Of a stretch of 64,000 bases of DNA, positions 26,873 through 36,524 are shown piece by piece. Made by a program: the position numbers and the translations under genes. The notes under the pieces are model-generated. The model was given only the letters and a program-made list of their open reading frames with translations, did not search any database and was not told the DNA's origin. Location: positions 62,001 through 126,000 of the forward strand of contig NZ_JAHLQJ010000016.1 in the NCBI RefSeq assembly GCF_018919145.1. Direction: 5' to 3'. Numbering within the stretch: the stretch's first letter is position 1; every line of letters begins with the position of its first letter. The DNA is from Paenibacillus brevis (GTDB taxonomy: Bacteria > Bacillota > Bacilli > Paenibacillales > Paenibacillaceae).

Positions 26873-28738
26873 TTATTTTGCTACAACAGGCTTATCTTGA
26901 GTTACACCGATTTGATGAGGGTAAAGACCCGTTCCATCGCCAATGGCATAGTTCACGATCCGCTCATTGACCGGAGACAAGAGCGAACGATACAAGGTAG
27001 GGAATACAGGAATTTGTTCTACCATATATTGCTGCCACTCTTTGTAGACCGATTTGCGGTATTCCACATCGAAGGCTTTCTCAGAAACACCGTCTGCCAG
27101 CAGACGATCATTTTCTTCAGATGCCCAACGCGGGAAGTTATAAAGCGCATCGCGTCCGTACAAACCTGTTGGATCCACATCAATACCTACCGTCCATGCA
27201 CCCATATACACATCTACGTTCGGGTCATCCGTACCTTCAGAGCCGACTTTTGTATAGAAGGTGTTGAATTCAAGCATTTCGAGATTCACTTTCAGACCAA
27301 TGGCAGCCCAGGATTGTACATAGTATTGAGCCAGCGGCTCTGCAATGTCACTGCCTGTCATGGAAACAAAGTTGATTTCCAGCGGAGATCCATCTGGGTT
27401 CTTACGATATTCGCCATCATATGCATAGCCGGCATCATCCAATGTTTTCTTCGCTGCTTCAAGATCAAAGGTTACGCCTGGGTTAGAAGCATCGTGAAAG
27501 TCAGGATGTGAAGGCGGAATCAGCGTCGTCCCGCCCCAACGAAGACCTTTGTAGAATTTCTTACCCACCTGATCATTGTCTACCGCCTGCCACATGGCTT
27601 TACGCAGGTTTACATCCGCCATTTTCGCATTTGGATTCATAGCAATTTCTTTTTTCGCGGCATCCCATGTTCCAAGTTTAAAGCCGATATAGGAATAGGC
27701 GCGGTCGATAATACCCAGGAATTCAACATTGGACATATCCGCGTTATCCGGATATTGGTCAACCGGGAAATCACTTACGAGGTCAACCCCGCCGCTCTTC
27801 AATTCTTGAACAACGGTCGTTGCAGGGATTACTTTCAGAATCACTTCATCCAGGAGCGGCTCGCCGCGCCAGTAATCTGTATTCTTCTTATAGACAACCG
27901 ATTCGCCCGGAACAATGCTCTCTACCTTGAACGGACCAAAGCCGATTGGATTTTGACGAACCTGTGGAGAAGCGGCGATATCCGCTACAGGGATGTCCTT
28001 AAAGATATGCTTGGCTAATGGATAAGTCCAGACTCCGCCTGTCAGCAAGGAAGGCGTGGAATTAATATAGGTGATTTGCAGTTGCTTGTCATTAAGCACC
28101 TTGATCCCTGAAATCTTGTCTGCCTTACCCTCATGATACTCTACAACACCTTCAATATTCGTGAAATCGGAACCATAGCGAGGGCCATTGTAATCCGGGT
28201 GGGAAATGACCTCATGGGCGAATTCCCAGTCTTCAGCCGTTACCGGAACACCGTCATGCCAGTTCACGTTGTCACGGATGGTGAAGGTAAAGGTGCGTCC
28301 ATCTTCGGACACTTCATAAGTAGCGGCTCCATCATTGGTGTACACATAGTTTGCATCCCAAGTCAGCAAGCCCTCATCGAACCATTCCAGAACGTGCGCA
28401 TCCGGAGATCCGGAATAGAAGTTGAAATTGAGTGTTCCTTCAAACGGGGAGTCCCCTACCAAACCGTATGTGATGCTGCCGCCTTGAATCGGCTCCCCAC
28501 GGTTTGTCTTCACGTTGGAAAAATCAGCGATATTGAAATTGCCGTCGGCATCTGCCTTTGGCTTGCCATCGTCGGTGCTGTTCTCACCTTGATTGGACGT
28601 ATTCTCTGAAGGCGTGTTATTTCCGGTTCCCGGGTTTGCTGATTTGTCGCCTCCATTGGAGCTGCACGCCGCCAAAGCCAACACTAAGGTTAGCATTAAC
28701 ACGACTTGCCATGACCTTGACCAACTCGACTTTTTCAT
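26873..28738 (-). CDS. oppA: Oligopeptide ABC transporter substrate-binding lipoprotein
   Basis: 621 aa. Lipoprotein signal peptide with lipobox LAAC and the modified cysteine at 25, a Ser/Gly/Asn-rich linker (26-65), then an SBP family 5 fold (peptide/nickel-binding). It should capture peptides outside the membrane and deliver them to OppBC. It is the last gene of the operon oppD-F-B-C-A. Ligand preference cannot be read from sequence. Confidence 0.92.
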   Translation of the reverse strand: MKKSSWSRSWQVVLMLTLVLALAACSSNGGDKSANPGTGNNTPSENTSNQGENSTDDGKPKADADGNFNIADFSNVKTNRGEPIQGGSITYGLVGDSPFEGTLNFNFYSGSPDAHVLEWFDEGLLTWDANYVYTNDGAATYEVSEDGRTFTFTIRDNVNWHDGVPVTAEDWEFAHEVISHPDYNGPRYGSDFTNIEGVVEYHEGKADKISGIKVLNDKQLQITYINSTPSLLTGGVWTYPLAKHIFKDIPVADIAASPQVRQNPIGFGPFKVESIVPGESVVYKKNTDYWRGEPLLDEVILKVIPATTVVQELKSGGVDLVSDFPVDQYPDNADMSNVEFLGIIDRAYSYIGFKLGTWDAAKKEIAMNPNAKMADVNLRKAMWQAVDNDQVGKKFYKGLRWGGTTLIPPSHPDFHDASNPGVTFDLEAAKKTLDDAGYAYDGEYRKNPDGSPLEINFVSMTGSDIAEPLAQYYVQSWAAIGLKVNLEMLEFNTFYTKVGSEGTDDPNVDVYMGAWTVGIDVDPTGLYGRDALYNFPRWASEENDRLLADGVSEKAFDVEYRKSVYKEWQQYMVEQIPVFPTLYRSLLSPVNERIVNYAIGDGTGLYPHQIGVTQDKPVVAK

Positions 28739-28756
28739 GGATAGATTCCTCCCTTT

Positions 28757-29671
28757 TTATCCTTTTCTTTGTCTTGCATCTGTCGCGCGCTTCAGCGCTT
28801 GACCGACATTATTTATACTCAACATCATCGCCAAGATCAGTAATGATGCAGGTAACCAAATCCACCATCTGGACTCCAGTGTCTGAGGATTCCTGGCATA
28901 ACCAACCAACGTTCCCAGACTTGGCGTACTTTCAGGAAAACCAAATCCAAGGAAGGAAAGTCCTGATTCAAGTCCAATATTTCCCGCCAAACTTAAAGTC
29001 ATTGCAACGATGATAATCGAAGTTAAATTCGGCAGCACCTCCATGATCATAATCCTTAAATTAGATGATCCTAAGGTCCTTGATGCCTGTACATATTCCA
29101 GTTCTCTTTCCTGCAAGGTTTTGGAACGAATTAACCTCGCCTTGCTCATCCATAAGAAGCTGGTCATAATCAAGCAAAATTGAATAATATTATATTTGGG
29201 AACGATGGTTACGAAGATAATAACGATCATGGTGAAAGGGAGAATAATAAAGAAGTCCACCACTCTCATGATCGCATTATCCACATGACCACCGAAATAT
29301 CCGGCTACAAGTCCAACCACAAGCCCGATTAATCCTGCCAGCAAGGTGACTACTACACCGATGGTGATGGAATTGCGGGCACCGATAATCAATTGCCCGA
29401 ACACATCCCGTCCCCCGTAGTCCGTACCTAGCCAGAAATCTGCGGAAGGCGGCTGGTACAGGGCGAAGAGGTCTACCTTTACCACTTCCTTCTGATCAAG
29501 GAATAAGGATACCCCGTAGACCAGGACAATAATGAGGCCCAAAAATATTAAAGAGACTAGGGCTACCTTATCTCGAACCAATTCTCGCCACAGTACGCGC
29601 CAGCCTGACGGGCTCTTGCTATAGTCATCCGGCTGGATCAATTCAGCATTTGCATTTGCCATTTCTTTCAC
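28757..29671 (-). CDS. oppC: Oligopeptide ABC transporter permease (OppC type)
   Basis: 304 aa, an N-terminal OppC_N segment with one span (about 35-55), then five spans of a BPD_transp_1 domain; the EAA loop (EYVQASRTLGSSNLRIM) is present. It pairs with OppB to form the channel. The gap to oppA is 18 bases. Confidence 0.93.
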   Translation of the reverse strand: MKEMANANAELIQPDDYSKSPSGWRVLWRELVRDKVALVSLIFLGLIIVLVYGVSLFLDQKEVVKVDLFALYQPPSADFWLGTDYGGRDVFGQLIIGARNSITIGVVVTLLAGLIGLVVGLVAGYFGGHVDNAIMRVVDFFIILPFTMIVIIFVTIVPKYNIIQFCLIMTSFLWMSKARLIRSKTLQERELEYVQASRTLGSSNLRIMIMEVLPNLTSIIIVAMTLSLAGNIGLESGLSFLGFGFPESTPSLGTLVGYARNPQTLESRWWIWLPASLLILAMMLSINNVGQALKRATDARQRKG

Positions 29672-29688
29672 CCCGAATTTTTCCTAAA

Positions 29689-30648
29689 TTATTTTATGCG
29701 AATACGAGGATCCACAATGTTTAGAATAATATCCGATATAAGCGCACCGACGATCGATGCGATCCCAAACAACAATGCAACTGCTATAACTACACTAAAG
29801 TCGCGTCCTACAATCGATTGGAGAAAGAGTTGCCCCATGCCGGGATAAGCAAAAATCGCCTCGATAAATACCGTCCCGCCAATAAGCCCCGTAATTTCAA
29901 AACCTAGAAATGCAGCGATCGGGAGTAAGGAATTTCTAAAAATGTGACGGTTGTACACACGGGATTCAGAGGCTCCCTTTGCTCTGGCAGTGATAATAAA
30001 ATCCTTCTGCTTTGTGTCAATGATTTCGTTTCTGAGGTACTGCACGGTACTAACTACTCCGATTAGCGCCATACTCAGTGCAGGCAGTAGCAGATGATAT
30101 ATTTTACTTAAGACATATCCGATCCCTTCTGTTGCTCTAGGATTAACAGAGCCTCCGGTAGGGAACCATCCCAGGTAAAATCCGAAGAACCACAGCATCA
30201 GCAAGCCAAAAATGAACAGCGGCATAGCAAAACCGATATAGGTGTATCCGGAAATAATCCGATCGAAAAAGGTGTCATTGTAGCGCCCGCTAATGATGCC
30301 CAATGGAATAGCGATCAAATAGGTCAGAATAAGCGTTGCCAGTGCCAGCCACAACGTATTGGAGACACGCTGGGAAATCAACTCGGTTACCGGCATTTTA
30401 TACTTGAACGAATTACCCAGGTCGCCTTGCGCTGCATTTGATATCCAGTCCCAGTACTGCACATACCATGGATTATTCAGTCCCAGCTTCTCCCGCATCG
30501 CTGCAAGAGCATCCGGATCCAGGCTCGGATCAATCAGTCCGGTAAGGGCATCCCCCGGCATGGCCTTTGCCATTAAGAAAAGCACGATACTTAAAATGAA
30601 GATCTGAGGGATCATAATGAGTACTCTTCGAACAATTGTCTTCCACAT
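29689..30648 (-). CDS. oppB: Oligopeptide ABC transporter permease (OppB type)
   Basis: 319 aa from the ATG at 30648 (MWKTIVRRV), with AAAGG 9 nt upstream; a TTG three codons earlier abuts that site and is less likely. Six spans and the EAA loop (DFIITARAKGASESRVY) of the BPD_transp_1 family. Cotranscribed with oppF upstream and oppC downstream. Confidence 0.93.
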   Translation of the reverse strand: MWKTIVRRVLIMIPQIFILSIVLFLMAKAMPGDALTGLIDPSLDPDALAAMREKLGLNNPWYVQYWDWISNAAQGDLGNSFKYKMPVTELISQRVSNTLWLALATLILTYLIAIPLGIISGRYNDTFFDRIISGYTYIGFAMPLFIFGLLMLWFFGFYLGWFPTGGSVNPRATEGIGYVLSKIYHLLLPALSMALIGVVSTVQYLRNEIIDTKQKDFIITARAKGASESRVYNRHIFRNSLLPIAAFLGFEITGLIGGTVFIEAIFAYPGMGQLFLQSIVGRDFSVVIAVALLFGIASIVGALISDIILNIVDPRIRIK

Positions 30649-30653
30649 AGCTT

Positions 30654-31583
30654 TCAACCTTTCTGAGGCAGTGCCACGAAATGTGTGTCTGAAACCGGCT
30701 TTAAGGGATAGACCAATCCGTTCTCGTCAAAATATCTCTGGTGAGCTTCCTTATACTCTTCTTGGACAGAGCGACGGAACTCTACCTGCTGCTCCCGCTG
30801 GCGAGGATCGATATCCGGTATCGCAGCGATTAAACGTTTGGTATAGATGTGCTGAGGACTTTCAAAGATATCATTGGCCGTCCCCTCTTCCACATATCGG
30901 CCCTTATACATAATTCCGATTTTGTCGCACATATGGCGGATAATCCCTAGATCATGGCTTATAAATAAAAAGGTCAGGTTGAGTTCCCTTTGAATCTCTC
31001 TCATAAAGTTCAGGACCTGCGCTTGCACCGATACATCCAGTGCAGAGACGGGTTCGTCAGCGATGATTAATTTGGGCCTCAAGGCAATTGCTCTTGCGAT
31101 CCCAATCCGCTGTCGCTGCCCTCCCGAGAACTGATAGGGATACTTTAGAAAGGATTCCGGGCTTAGTCCTACTTGCTCCAACAACTCGTGGACGCGCTTC
31201 TTTTCTTCTTGCGGAGACAGCTTTTCGAAATTGCGCAGCGGCTCTGCAATGATATCCCCCACTCGCTTCTTTGGATTTAAAGACGAGTAGGGATCCTGGA
31301 ATATCATCTGGATATCTCGTCCAAAACGGCTTCGGCCCTTGACATGCCCAATTTCCTTGCCTTCAAATTTGATGCTTCCGCCGGAAATATGATTTAGCCC
31401 GATCACAGCCCGGCCCATCGTCGTTTTCCCCGAGCCCGACTCTCCTACCAAGCCGTAGGTTTGACCTGCCTTGATCGTCATATTGACGCCATCCACAGCT
31501 CTTACATGATCAACAACAGTTCTGAAGATGCCTCCCCGAATCGGATAGTGCACCTTCAAATCTTTGATTTCAAGAATTGACAT
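30654..31583 (-). CDS. oppF: Oligopeptide ABC transporter ATP-binding protein (OppF type)
   Basis: 309 aa from the ATG at 31583, supported by GGAGG 9 nt upstream; the open frame extends 21 codons into oppD without a better site. Walker A GESGSGKTTMGRA, signature YPYQFSGGQRQRIGIAR, Walker B LIIADEPVSALD, and the C-terminal oligopeptide-transporter extension. Forms the ATPase heterodimer with OppD. Overlaps oppD by 14 bases. Confidence 0.94.
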   Translation of the reverse strand: MSILEIKDLKVHYPIRGGIFRTVVDHVRAVDGVNMTIKAGQTYGLVGESGSGKTTMGRAVIGLNHISGGSIKFEGKEIGHVKGRSRFGRDIQMIFQDPYSSLNPKKRVGDIIAEPLRNFEKLSPQEEKKRVHELLEQVGLSPESFLKYPYQFSGGQRQRIGIARAIALRPKLIIADEPVSALDVSVQAQVLNFMREIQRELNLTFLFISHDLGIIRHMCDKIGIMYKGRYVEEGTANDIFESPQHIYTKRLIAAIPDIDPRQREQQVEFRRSVQEEYKEAHQRYFDENGLVYPLKPVSDTHFVALPQKG

Positions 31584-32595
31584 GTTCGCTATCCTCCTCT
31601 GATTGAGCCGGAAAGTAAAAGTGTTTGTAACATGTACAACGGACAAAATGTCCTTCCGCTATTTCATGCATCTCCGGATGTGCTTCATGCTTCTCCGACT
31701 CGATCCAGGGAATCCGCGGAGCAAAACGGCAGCCTTCCCGGGGAAGATTTTTTAATGACGGGACTATCCCTTGAATGACATGTAACTTAGACTTCACTTC
31801 ACTTACGGTCGGAATCGAGTTCAATAGAGATTTGGTATAGGGATGCTTTGCGTTAGAGACCAGGGTATAGATGTCTGCTATCTCCACAATCTGTCCGGCA
31901 TACATAACCGCAACACGGTCCGCCATTTCGGCGACTACCCCAAGATCGTGAGTGATTAAGATAATCCCGGCTTCCATATCATTCTTCAATTCTCGGATCA
32001 GATCGAGAATTTGCAATTGGATCGTTACATCGAGTGCGGTTGTCGGTTCATCAGCAATGAGCAGCTTCGGTCCGTTTGCGATAGCAATTGCTATGACAAT
32101 ACGCTGCCGCATCCCTCCGGAAAGCTCATGCGGATATTGCAAATACGTAACTTCAGGACGTGGAATGCCAACCTTGTTAAGCAGCTCAATCGCCTGCCTC
32201 TTCCGTTCGGCTTTGCCTGATGTGGGCTGATGAAGCAATATGACTTCTTCAATTTGCCTGCCGACGGTCATCAGAGGATTAAGTGCAGATAAGGGGTCCT
32301 GAAAAATCATGCTGATATCCTTCCCGCGCAATTTGTTCAATTGGTTCGCAGGCATTTCAACGAGGTCTTGCTCCCCGTAATAGATATGCCCTTCCATCTT
32401 TGCCCGAGTATGCAGACCCATAATCGAGTAGGCAAGTGCGCTCTTTCCAGAGCCCGACTCTCCTACAATCGCTAGGATTTCATTCTTCCTAACCCTGAGT
32501 GAAACATGATCTACGGCTGCATAATAATCATCATCAATCCGAAAAGAGGTGGTTAAATTCTCAATTTTCAACAAATCTTCGCTCAAATTTATCAC
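31570..32595 (-). CDS. oppD: Oligopeptide ABC transporter ATP-binding protein (OppD type)
   Basis: About 341 aa. Walker A GESGSGKSALAYS, signature YPHELSGGMRQRIVIA, Walker B LLIADEPTTALD. The C-terminal oligo_HPY extension lacks most of the cysteines of the iron-sulfur-bearing subfamily. The start is uncertain: GTG at 32595 is open but lies within AGGGTGAT, which looks like the ribosome site for a TTG at 32586. Neither is an ATG, so translation of the first gene may be weak or controlled. First gene of the operon. Confidence 0.92.
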   Translation of the reverse strand: MINLSEDLLKIENLTTSFRIDDDYYAAVDHVSLRVRKNEILAIVGESGSGKSALAYSIMGLHTRAKMEGHIYYGEQDLVEMPANQLNKLRGKDISMIFQDPLSALNPLMTVGRQIEEVILLHQPTSGKAERKRQAIELLNKVGIPRPEVTYLQYPHELSGGMRQRIVIAIAIANGPKLLIADEPTTALDVTIQLQILDLIRELKNDMEAGIILITHDLGVVAEMADRVAVMYAGQIVEIADIYTLVSNAKHPYTKSLLNSIPTVSEVKSKLHVIQGIVPSLKNLPREGCRFAPRIPWIESEKHEAHPEMHEIAEGHFVRCTCYKHFYFPAQSEEDSEHVNS

Positions 32596-33114
32596 CCTAA
32601 CAAAGAAGAATTTTGACGAATTTAATCAATATTTAATAGATTTAAGGTTTTGATGTAGTAAATAATAGATGAATGTCTATAAAGGGGGATGTTTAATGGT
32701 TCATTATTATTCTGTTTTATGAATAAATAACCACTGGTCAAAATTAAATTAAAAAAATTTTACATTGATTTATTCTAAATTATCGCATAAAAATTGGGGT
32801 TTATTTGAATTTAATAAATAATATACTCTATGTTAGCTAATATTCCAAGTATTTTTCCTGTTAATTCCCTACCTTTTTTATCTCACCTTTTAAAAGGTTA
32901 CTTGGATTGTAAAATTCATGTAATGTATATTAATTCATTCCTGGATTCTATATAGTGACAGAAGTCCTCCTATAGAGGACAATCCCAACCTTAAAATAAG
33001 ATTAAAATTAGCTTAAAATATAGGAATAATTAATTTATACTTTTTTGGATTAAAGTGTAAGGAGTCCACTGGAGAGCAACATATTTAGCCTTTAGAATTT
33101 ATTGCTTTCAACAC
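32596..33114 (-). promoter_or_regulatory. AT-rich upstream region of the opp operon
   Basis: About 520 bases without any gene, far more AT-rich than its neighbours. A candidate promoter TTGAAA-18-TAAATA reads leftward at about 33108-33079, and a dyad GTCCTC-CTATA-GAGGAC is at 32964-32980. A long 5' leader or an upstream regulatory zone is likely; no known riboswitch fold was recognised. Confidence 0.4.
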
Positions 33115-33156
33115 AAAAAAGCTGACCTTGTACGTTCAGTACAGGTCAGCTTTTTA
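33115..33156 (-). terminator. Terminator after rpsR (bidirectional form)
   Basis: AAAAAGCTGACC..GTAC / GTAC.GGTCAGCTTTTT, a 12-bp stem with one bulge and T runs on both strands. Confidence 0.9.
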
Positions 33157-33171
33157 TTTGAACAGCTTATA

Positions 33172-33441
33172 CTATTCAGTAGTGTATGGCAGCAATGCGA
33201 TTTGACGCGAACGCTTGATAGCAACTGTCAACAGACGTTGGTATTTTGCGCTAGTGCCTGTTACACGACGTGGCAAAATCTTACCACGCTCGCTGATGAA
33301 TTTCTTCAACAGCTCGATGTCTTTATAGTCAATGTGAGTAATTTTGTTCGCAGTGAAGTAGCACACTTTACGACGCTTGTTACGGCCGCCGCGGCGAGCC
33401 GGTCTCTTGTCGTCTCCGCCTTCTCTTTGTTTGAAGCTCAT
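33172..33441 (-). CDS. rpsR: 30S ribosomal protein S18
   Basis: 89 aa with the family core [19 protein letters not shown] and [17 protein letters not shown]. Single zinc-site cysteine only, i.e. the zinc-free form. Last gene of rpsF-ssb-rpsR; 20 bases after ssb. Confidence 0.98.
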   Translation of the reverse strand: MSFKQREGGDDKRPARRGGRNKRRKVCYFTANKITHIDYKDIELLKKFISERGKILPRRVTGTSAKYQRLLTVAIKRSRQIALLPYTTE

Positions 33442-33461
33442 GCTTTTCAGTCCTTTCCAAA

Positions 33462-33938
33462 TTAAAATGGCAAATCGTCATCCGAAATATCGATCGGTTT
33501 CCCGTCATCGGAGAATGGATCGTTGTTGCGGGAGGAGTTATTATTGCTGCGTCCGGCATTGCCGCCGCCAGCAAACGGAGCTTCCTCACGCGGTCCTCCG
33601 CCACCTGATGCACCTTCGCGGTTCGATTCCAAGAAACGGACATTATCGGCAATAACCTCAGTGACGTATACACGCTTACCTTCGTTATTCTCATAATTCC
33701 GAACTTGAATTCGCCCTTCCACAGCAGTCAAGCGACCTTTACGCAAATAATTTGCGCAAGTCTCCGCAAGCTGTCTCCAGGTAACTACCGGAATGAAATC
33801 CGCCTCACGTTCTCCCCCTTGCGAAGTAAACGGTCTGTCTACCGCAATGGTAAACTGAGTTACAGCCACACCGGATGGTGTATAACGCAGCTCCGGATCC
33901 CGGGTAAGTCGTCCAATCAGAATGACACGGTTCAACAA
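33462..33938 (-). CDS. ssb: Single-stranded DNA-binding protein
   Basis: 158 aa. N-terminal OB fold ([20 protein letters not shown]), a Gly/Asn-rich linker (about 110-145) and the acidic C-terminal tip DISDDDLPF that recruits replication and repair partners. Between rpsF and rpsR as in other Bacillota. Confidence 0.98.
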   Translation of the reverse strand: MLNRVILIGRLTRDPELRYTPSGVAVTQFTIAVDRPFTSQGGEREADFIPVVTWRQLAETCANYLRKGRLTAVEGRIQVRNYENNEGKRVYVTEVIADNVRFLESNREGASGGGGPREEAPFAGGGNAGRSNNNSSRNNDPFSDDGKPIDISDDDLPF

Positions 33939-33981
33939 TCAAATCCCCTCCTTCGGGCATTAGGAATTACTCAGTTACGGA

Positions 33982-34266
33982 TTAAGCAACGTCTTTAGTA
34001 ATGAGATAACGGATAACCTCGTCGGAAATCTTCAGAATCCGCTCAAGCTCAGCAACAACTTCTGGAGCTGCAGTAAAGTTTACGAGAACGTAAACTCCAT
34101 CACGGATCTTGTTAATCTCATACGCAAGCCGGCGTTTGCCCATCACGTCATGCTTTGTAATTTCGCCGCCGTTTTGGATGATGCCTTGGAATTTTTCGAC
34201 TGCCGCTTGAACAGCTTCTTGTTCAAGATCAGGACGAATAATGTACATCAATTCGTATTTGCGCAT
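33982..34266 (-). CDS. rpsF: 30S ribosomal protein S6
   Basis: 94 aa from the ATG at 34266 (MRKYELMYI); the GTG three codons earlier is part of the ribosome site AAGGAGGTGA. First gene of the rpsF-ssb-rpsR operon. The leader has a GCGAG/CTCGC hairpin at about 34325-34340, but I could not match it to the S6:S18 leader motif. Confidence 0.97.
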   Translation of the reverse strand: MRKYELMYIIRPDLEQEAVQAAVEKFQGIIQNGGEITKHDVMGKRRLAYEINKIRDGVYVLVNFTAAPEVVAELERILKISDEVIRYLITKDVA

Positions 34267-34457
34267 TTGGTTCACCTCCTTATGGACTATGGCCCCATCC
34301 TGTTACACATGGAGCAAGGAGCGAGTCTAAGCTCGCACCATAATAATATACCAAAATCAACGACTCACTGCAAGCATGAAACAATTTCCGTCTACATCAA
34401 ATCCCGTTTCCCCGCACACAATAATTTTGATTTCATTAATGAAAGGAGTGCTTACAG

Positions 34458-34655
34458 TTGGGTGAACGGACAGAATTTGAAGAAGGAGACAAGGCTCCAA
34501 ATCCAGGCGTATACGTAGAGGTTGGGGAAGGCCGCAGCTTCCATACCCAGATTCAAGATCCAAAACGGATTACCTTGGAACAAGGCGACACTTTTCCCGA
34601 GACAACGAACAAAAATCGAAAATGGAAAAAAGAAGAAAAAGCTCGCGTTCATTGA
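34458..34655 (+). CDS. yjzC: YjzC family small protein
   Basis: 65 aa. Starts with TTG at 34458, with AAAGGAG 9 nt upstream. The sequence pattern F(E)xGDKAPNPGVYVEVGE...I..PKRITLEQGDTFPETTN.NR.WK matches the YjzC family of unknown function as I remember it. Basic C-terminal tail. Faces away from rpsF. Confidence 0.8.
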   Translation: MGERTEFEEGDKAPNPGVYVEVGEGRSFHTQIQDPKRITLEQGDTFPETTNKNRKWKKEEKARVH

Positions 34656-34903
34656 TTTTAGAATCGATGTATAAAAGCCTTCCTGCTGCACATAATACAA
34701 TCAGACGGTGATGCAAAGAGAGGTGTGGTTCCGTTGGAGGTGTCCGATGGTAACATCATTTCTGGAGTCTTATTCACTTCGTGACAGAAGCCAAGATCTC
34801 GGATAAAGAAGACCCCTCTTCATTCATCTGAGCTGCATACGCACACATCGAAGTTTCTTGTGTTGTGAGAGAAGAATTCCCATTAAGCATACCGTCAACC
34901 ATG

Positions 34904-34932
34904 AAGGACCCGAAAGGGTCCTTTTGGCTTTT
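34904..34932 (+). terminator. Hairpin with tetraloop, possible yjzC terminator
   Basis: AAGGACCC-GAAA-GGGTCCTTTT on the plus strand, 250 bases after yjzC. The 34656-34903 gap shows no supportable gene. Confidence 0.65.
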
Positions 34933-34942
34933 GTATAGACAT

Positions 34943-34974
34943 AAAAAAAGACCCTGCCTAACCGGCAAAGGTCA
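34943..34974 (-). terminator. Terminator after tRNA-Ser
   Basis: GACC...GGTC stem followed by seven T on the minus strand, 21 bases past the tRNA end. Confidence 0.65.
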
Positions 34975-34994
34975 TGTTTCTAATAGAAGTAAAA

Positions 34995-35085
34995 TGGCGG
35001 AGAGGGTGGGATTCGAACCCACGCACGCCTTGCGACGCCTAATTGATTTCGAGTCAACCCCCTTGGGCCTCTTGGGTACCTCTCC
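34995..35085 (-). tRNA. tRNA-Ser, anticodon CGA
   Basis: 91 nt on the minus strand: acceptor GGAGAGG pairs with CCTCTCC, anticodon stem TTGA/TCAA encloses CTCGAAA (anticodon CGA, decoding UCG), a long class II variable arm, T-loop GGTTCGAATCC, discriminator G and an encoded CCA end. Confidence 0.95.
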
Positions 35086-35228
35086 ACAGCAAGCAAGAAT
35101 GATTGTATCATGATTTTTTTATGATTGCAATAGCCGGCCAGATAAAATGGATATGGTAAAAAGATCAAGGTTTATCCAGACCGGCGGCATTACAAACTCT
35201 TACGTGCCTGCCATATCATTAGTTGAAA

Positions 35229-35465
35229 TCAGCTACTTTCGGTCCCGGCGTCAGAAGGATCAGCGGAAGACTCAGCAGCAGACCGGATCACCTTCCGCAT
35301 GTTCTTTTCGAACTTGGCCCGAGGCACCAATACGCTGTGCTTGCAGCCGACACATTTAATCCGGATATCCATCCCCATTCGAATGATTTCCATTTCATTG
35401 CTCCCGCAAGGATGATTTTTCTTCATTAATACTATGTCACCTAATTGAAAAACTTTACGTTCCAT
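35229..35465 (-). CDS. DUF951 family protein (YyzM-like)
   Basis: 78 aa. Small beta-rich protein with the pattern FQLGDIVLMKKNHPCGSN and IKCVGCKHSVLVPRAKFEK. One CG and one CVGC pair could hold a metal. The C-terminus is acidic and low in complexity. DUF951 genes are commonly found next to mscS/yyaF-type genes near the origin of Bacillota. Function unknown. Confidence 0.85.
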   Translation of the reverse strand: MERKVFQLGDIVLMKKNHPCGSNEMEIIRMGMDIRIKCVGCKHSVLVPRAKFEKNMRKVIRSAAESSADPSDAGTESS

Positions 35466-35521
35466 CGTCCTCTCCCCCTTTTGTCCATTTAATATTATAA
35501 ATTCAGTGTATTATATGCTGA

Positions 35522-36418
35522 TCATTCAGCAGTCTTTTCAGACTCGGCAGCAAGACGAAGCTCCTCCTCCTCTTCGAGGGCTTCCTTCGCGTACATTTGA
35601 ATCTCACGCTCCAGATCAGCACGTACCCCTGGCGGGCATTCCGCCGCTATGCGAATGACATACTCGCTTGCTGTCAGCGATTGTACGCCCATTACGGTAG
35701 GAACCCGGCTAGCCAAGTCACTGCTATCCTCCAGCTCCAGCATAGCCTTCTTTAACAGCCTAATCGTATCCTCCAGCTTTCGGCTGTTACTGAAGGGCAG
35801 ATCAACTATAGCAAGCGCCGTTCCAATCGAATAATTCGTTACATTCGTAATCGAACCGTTCGGAACAATATGTACCTCCCCTGTCCAGCTAACCAGTCTT
35901 GTGGAGCGAAGGCCTATCATTTCAACCGTTCCCTTCAGCGTACCGATTTGAACGACATCACCTACGGCAAATTGATCCTCCAGAATAATAAAGAAGCCGG
36001 TAATAACGTCCTTAACCAGGTTTTGCGCACCAAAACCAATCGCTAGCCCAAGCACCCCGGCTCCGGCAATTAACGGCGCCAGCTGCACGCCCAGCTCCCC
36101 TAGAATCAGCATGACCATCACAAAGTTTCCTGCAAATGAGGTCACATTCTTCAGCAGTTCCCCTACTGTTATAAATCTTCGAGGGTTGACCTGCATCCGT
36201 CCCTTCTCCTGACGTTCCAAGGAACGGTCTATTATACGGAACAACAGTTTAATCGCAAAGCGGGTCAGGATAAAGATCAGTAAAATACGAAGGGCTGAGA
36301 ACAGCACCGTTTCCCACATCCCCATATTCGTCAACCAATTCCAGACCATATTTTTAAAGCTAATAGCCTCATCGATGACACCCGTTGGTTGTTGCAACCG
36401 CCAATTTATAAGCTTCAA
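35522..36418 (-). CDS. Small-conductance mechanosensitive channel, MscS family
   Basis: 298 aa starting with TTG at 36418 (AGGAGG 9 nt upstream). Three predicted spans: about 37-58, 90-110 and the pore-lining TM3 LGLAIGFGAQNLVKDVITG (about 120-140), followed by the beta domain (VGDVVQIGTLKGTVEMIGLRS) and a C-terminal alpha/beta domain. It should open under membrane tension to release solutes in hypo-osmotic shock. Confidence 0.92.
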   Translation of the reverse strand: MKLINWRLQQPTGVIDEAISFKNMVWNWLTNMGMWETVLFSALRILLIFILTRFAIKLLFRIIDRSLERQEKGRMQVNPRRFITVGELLKNVTSFAGNFVMVMLILGELGVQLAPLIAGAGVLGLAIGFGAQNLVKDVITGFFIILEDQFAVGDVVQIGTLKGTVEMIGLRSTRLVSWTGEVHIVPNGSITNVTNYSIGTALAIVDLPFSNSRKLEDTIRLLKKAMLELEDSSDLASRVPTVMGVQSLTASEYVIRIAAECPPGVRADLEREIQMYAKEALEEEEELRLAAESEKTAE

Positions 36419-36434
36419 CCTGCCTCTCCTCCTT

Positions 36435-36524
36435 CATAAGTTGAACTAATGATTGTACGCCGAGAGCTGCTTGTAAGTATCACACTTATGCTTTATACCG
36501 CAGCTTCTTCAATTCAACTTATAG
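36435..36524. repeat. Inverted-repeat element, family 2
   Basis: Ends ATAAGTTGAA (36436-36445) and TTCAACTTAT (36513-36522). Reading the minus strand, the interior TATAAAGCATAAGTGTGA resembles the left half of the 44804-45017 element. It fills the mscS-DUF3343 gap, and its end supplies the DUF3343 stop codon. Confidence 0.65.

Noticed and set aside
34267-34340. S6:S18 regulatory RNA in the rpsF leader
   Set aside because: A hairpin is present, but I could not place the conserved loop and bulge bases with confidence.
34774-34968. Minus-strand 64-codon frame between yjzC and tRNA-Ser
   Set aside because: No ribosome site before any internal ATG, it begins inside the tRNA-proximal terminator, and no family is recognised.
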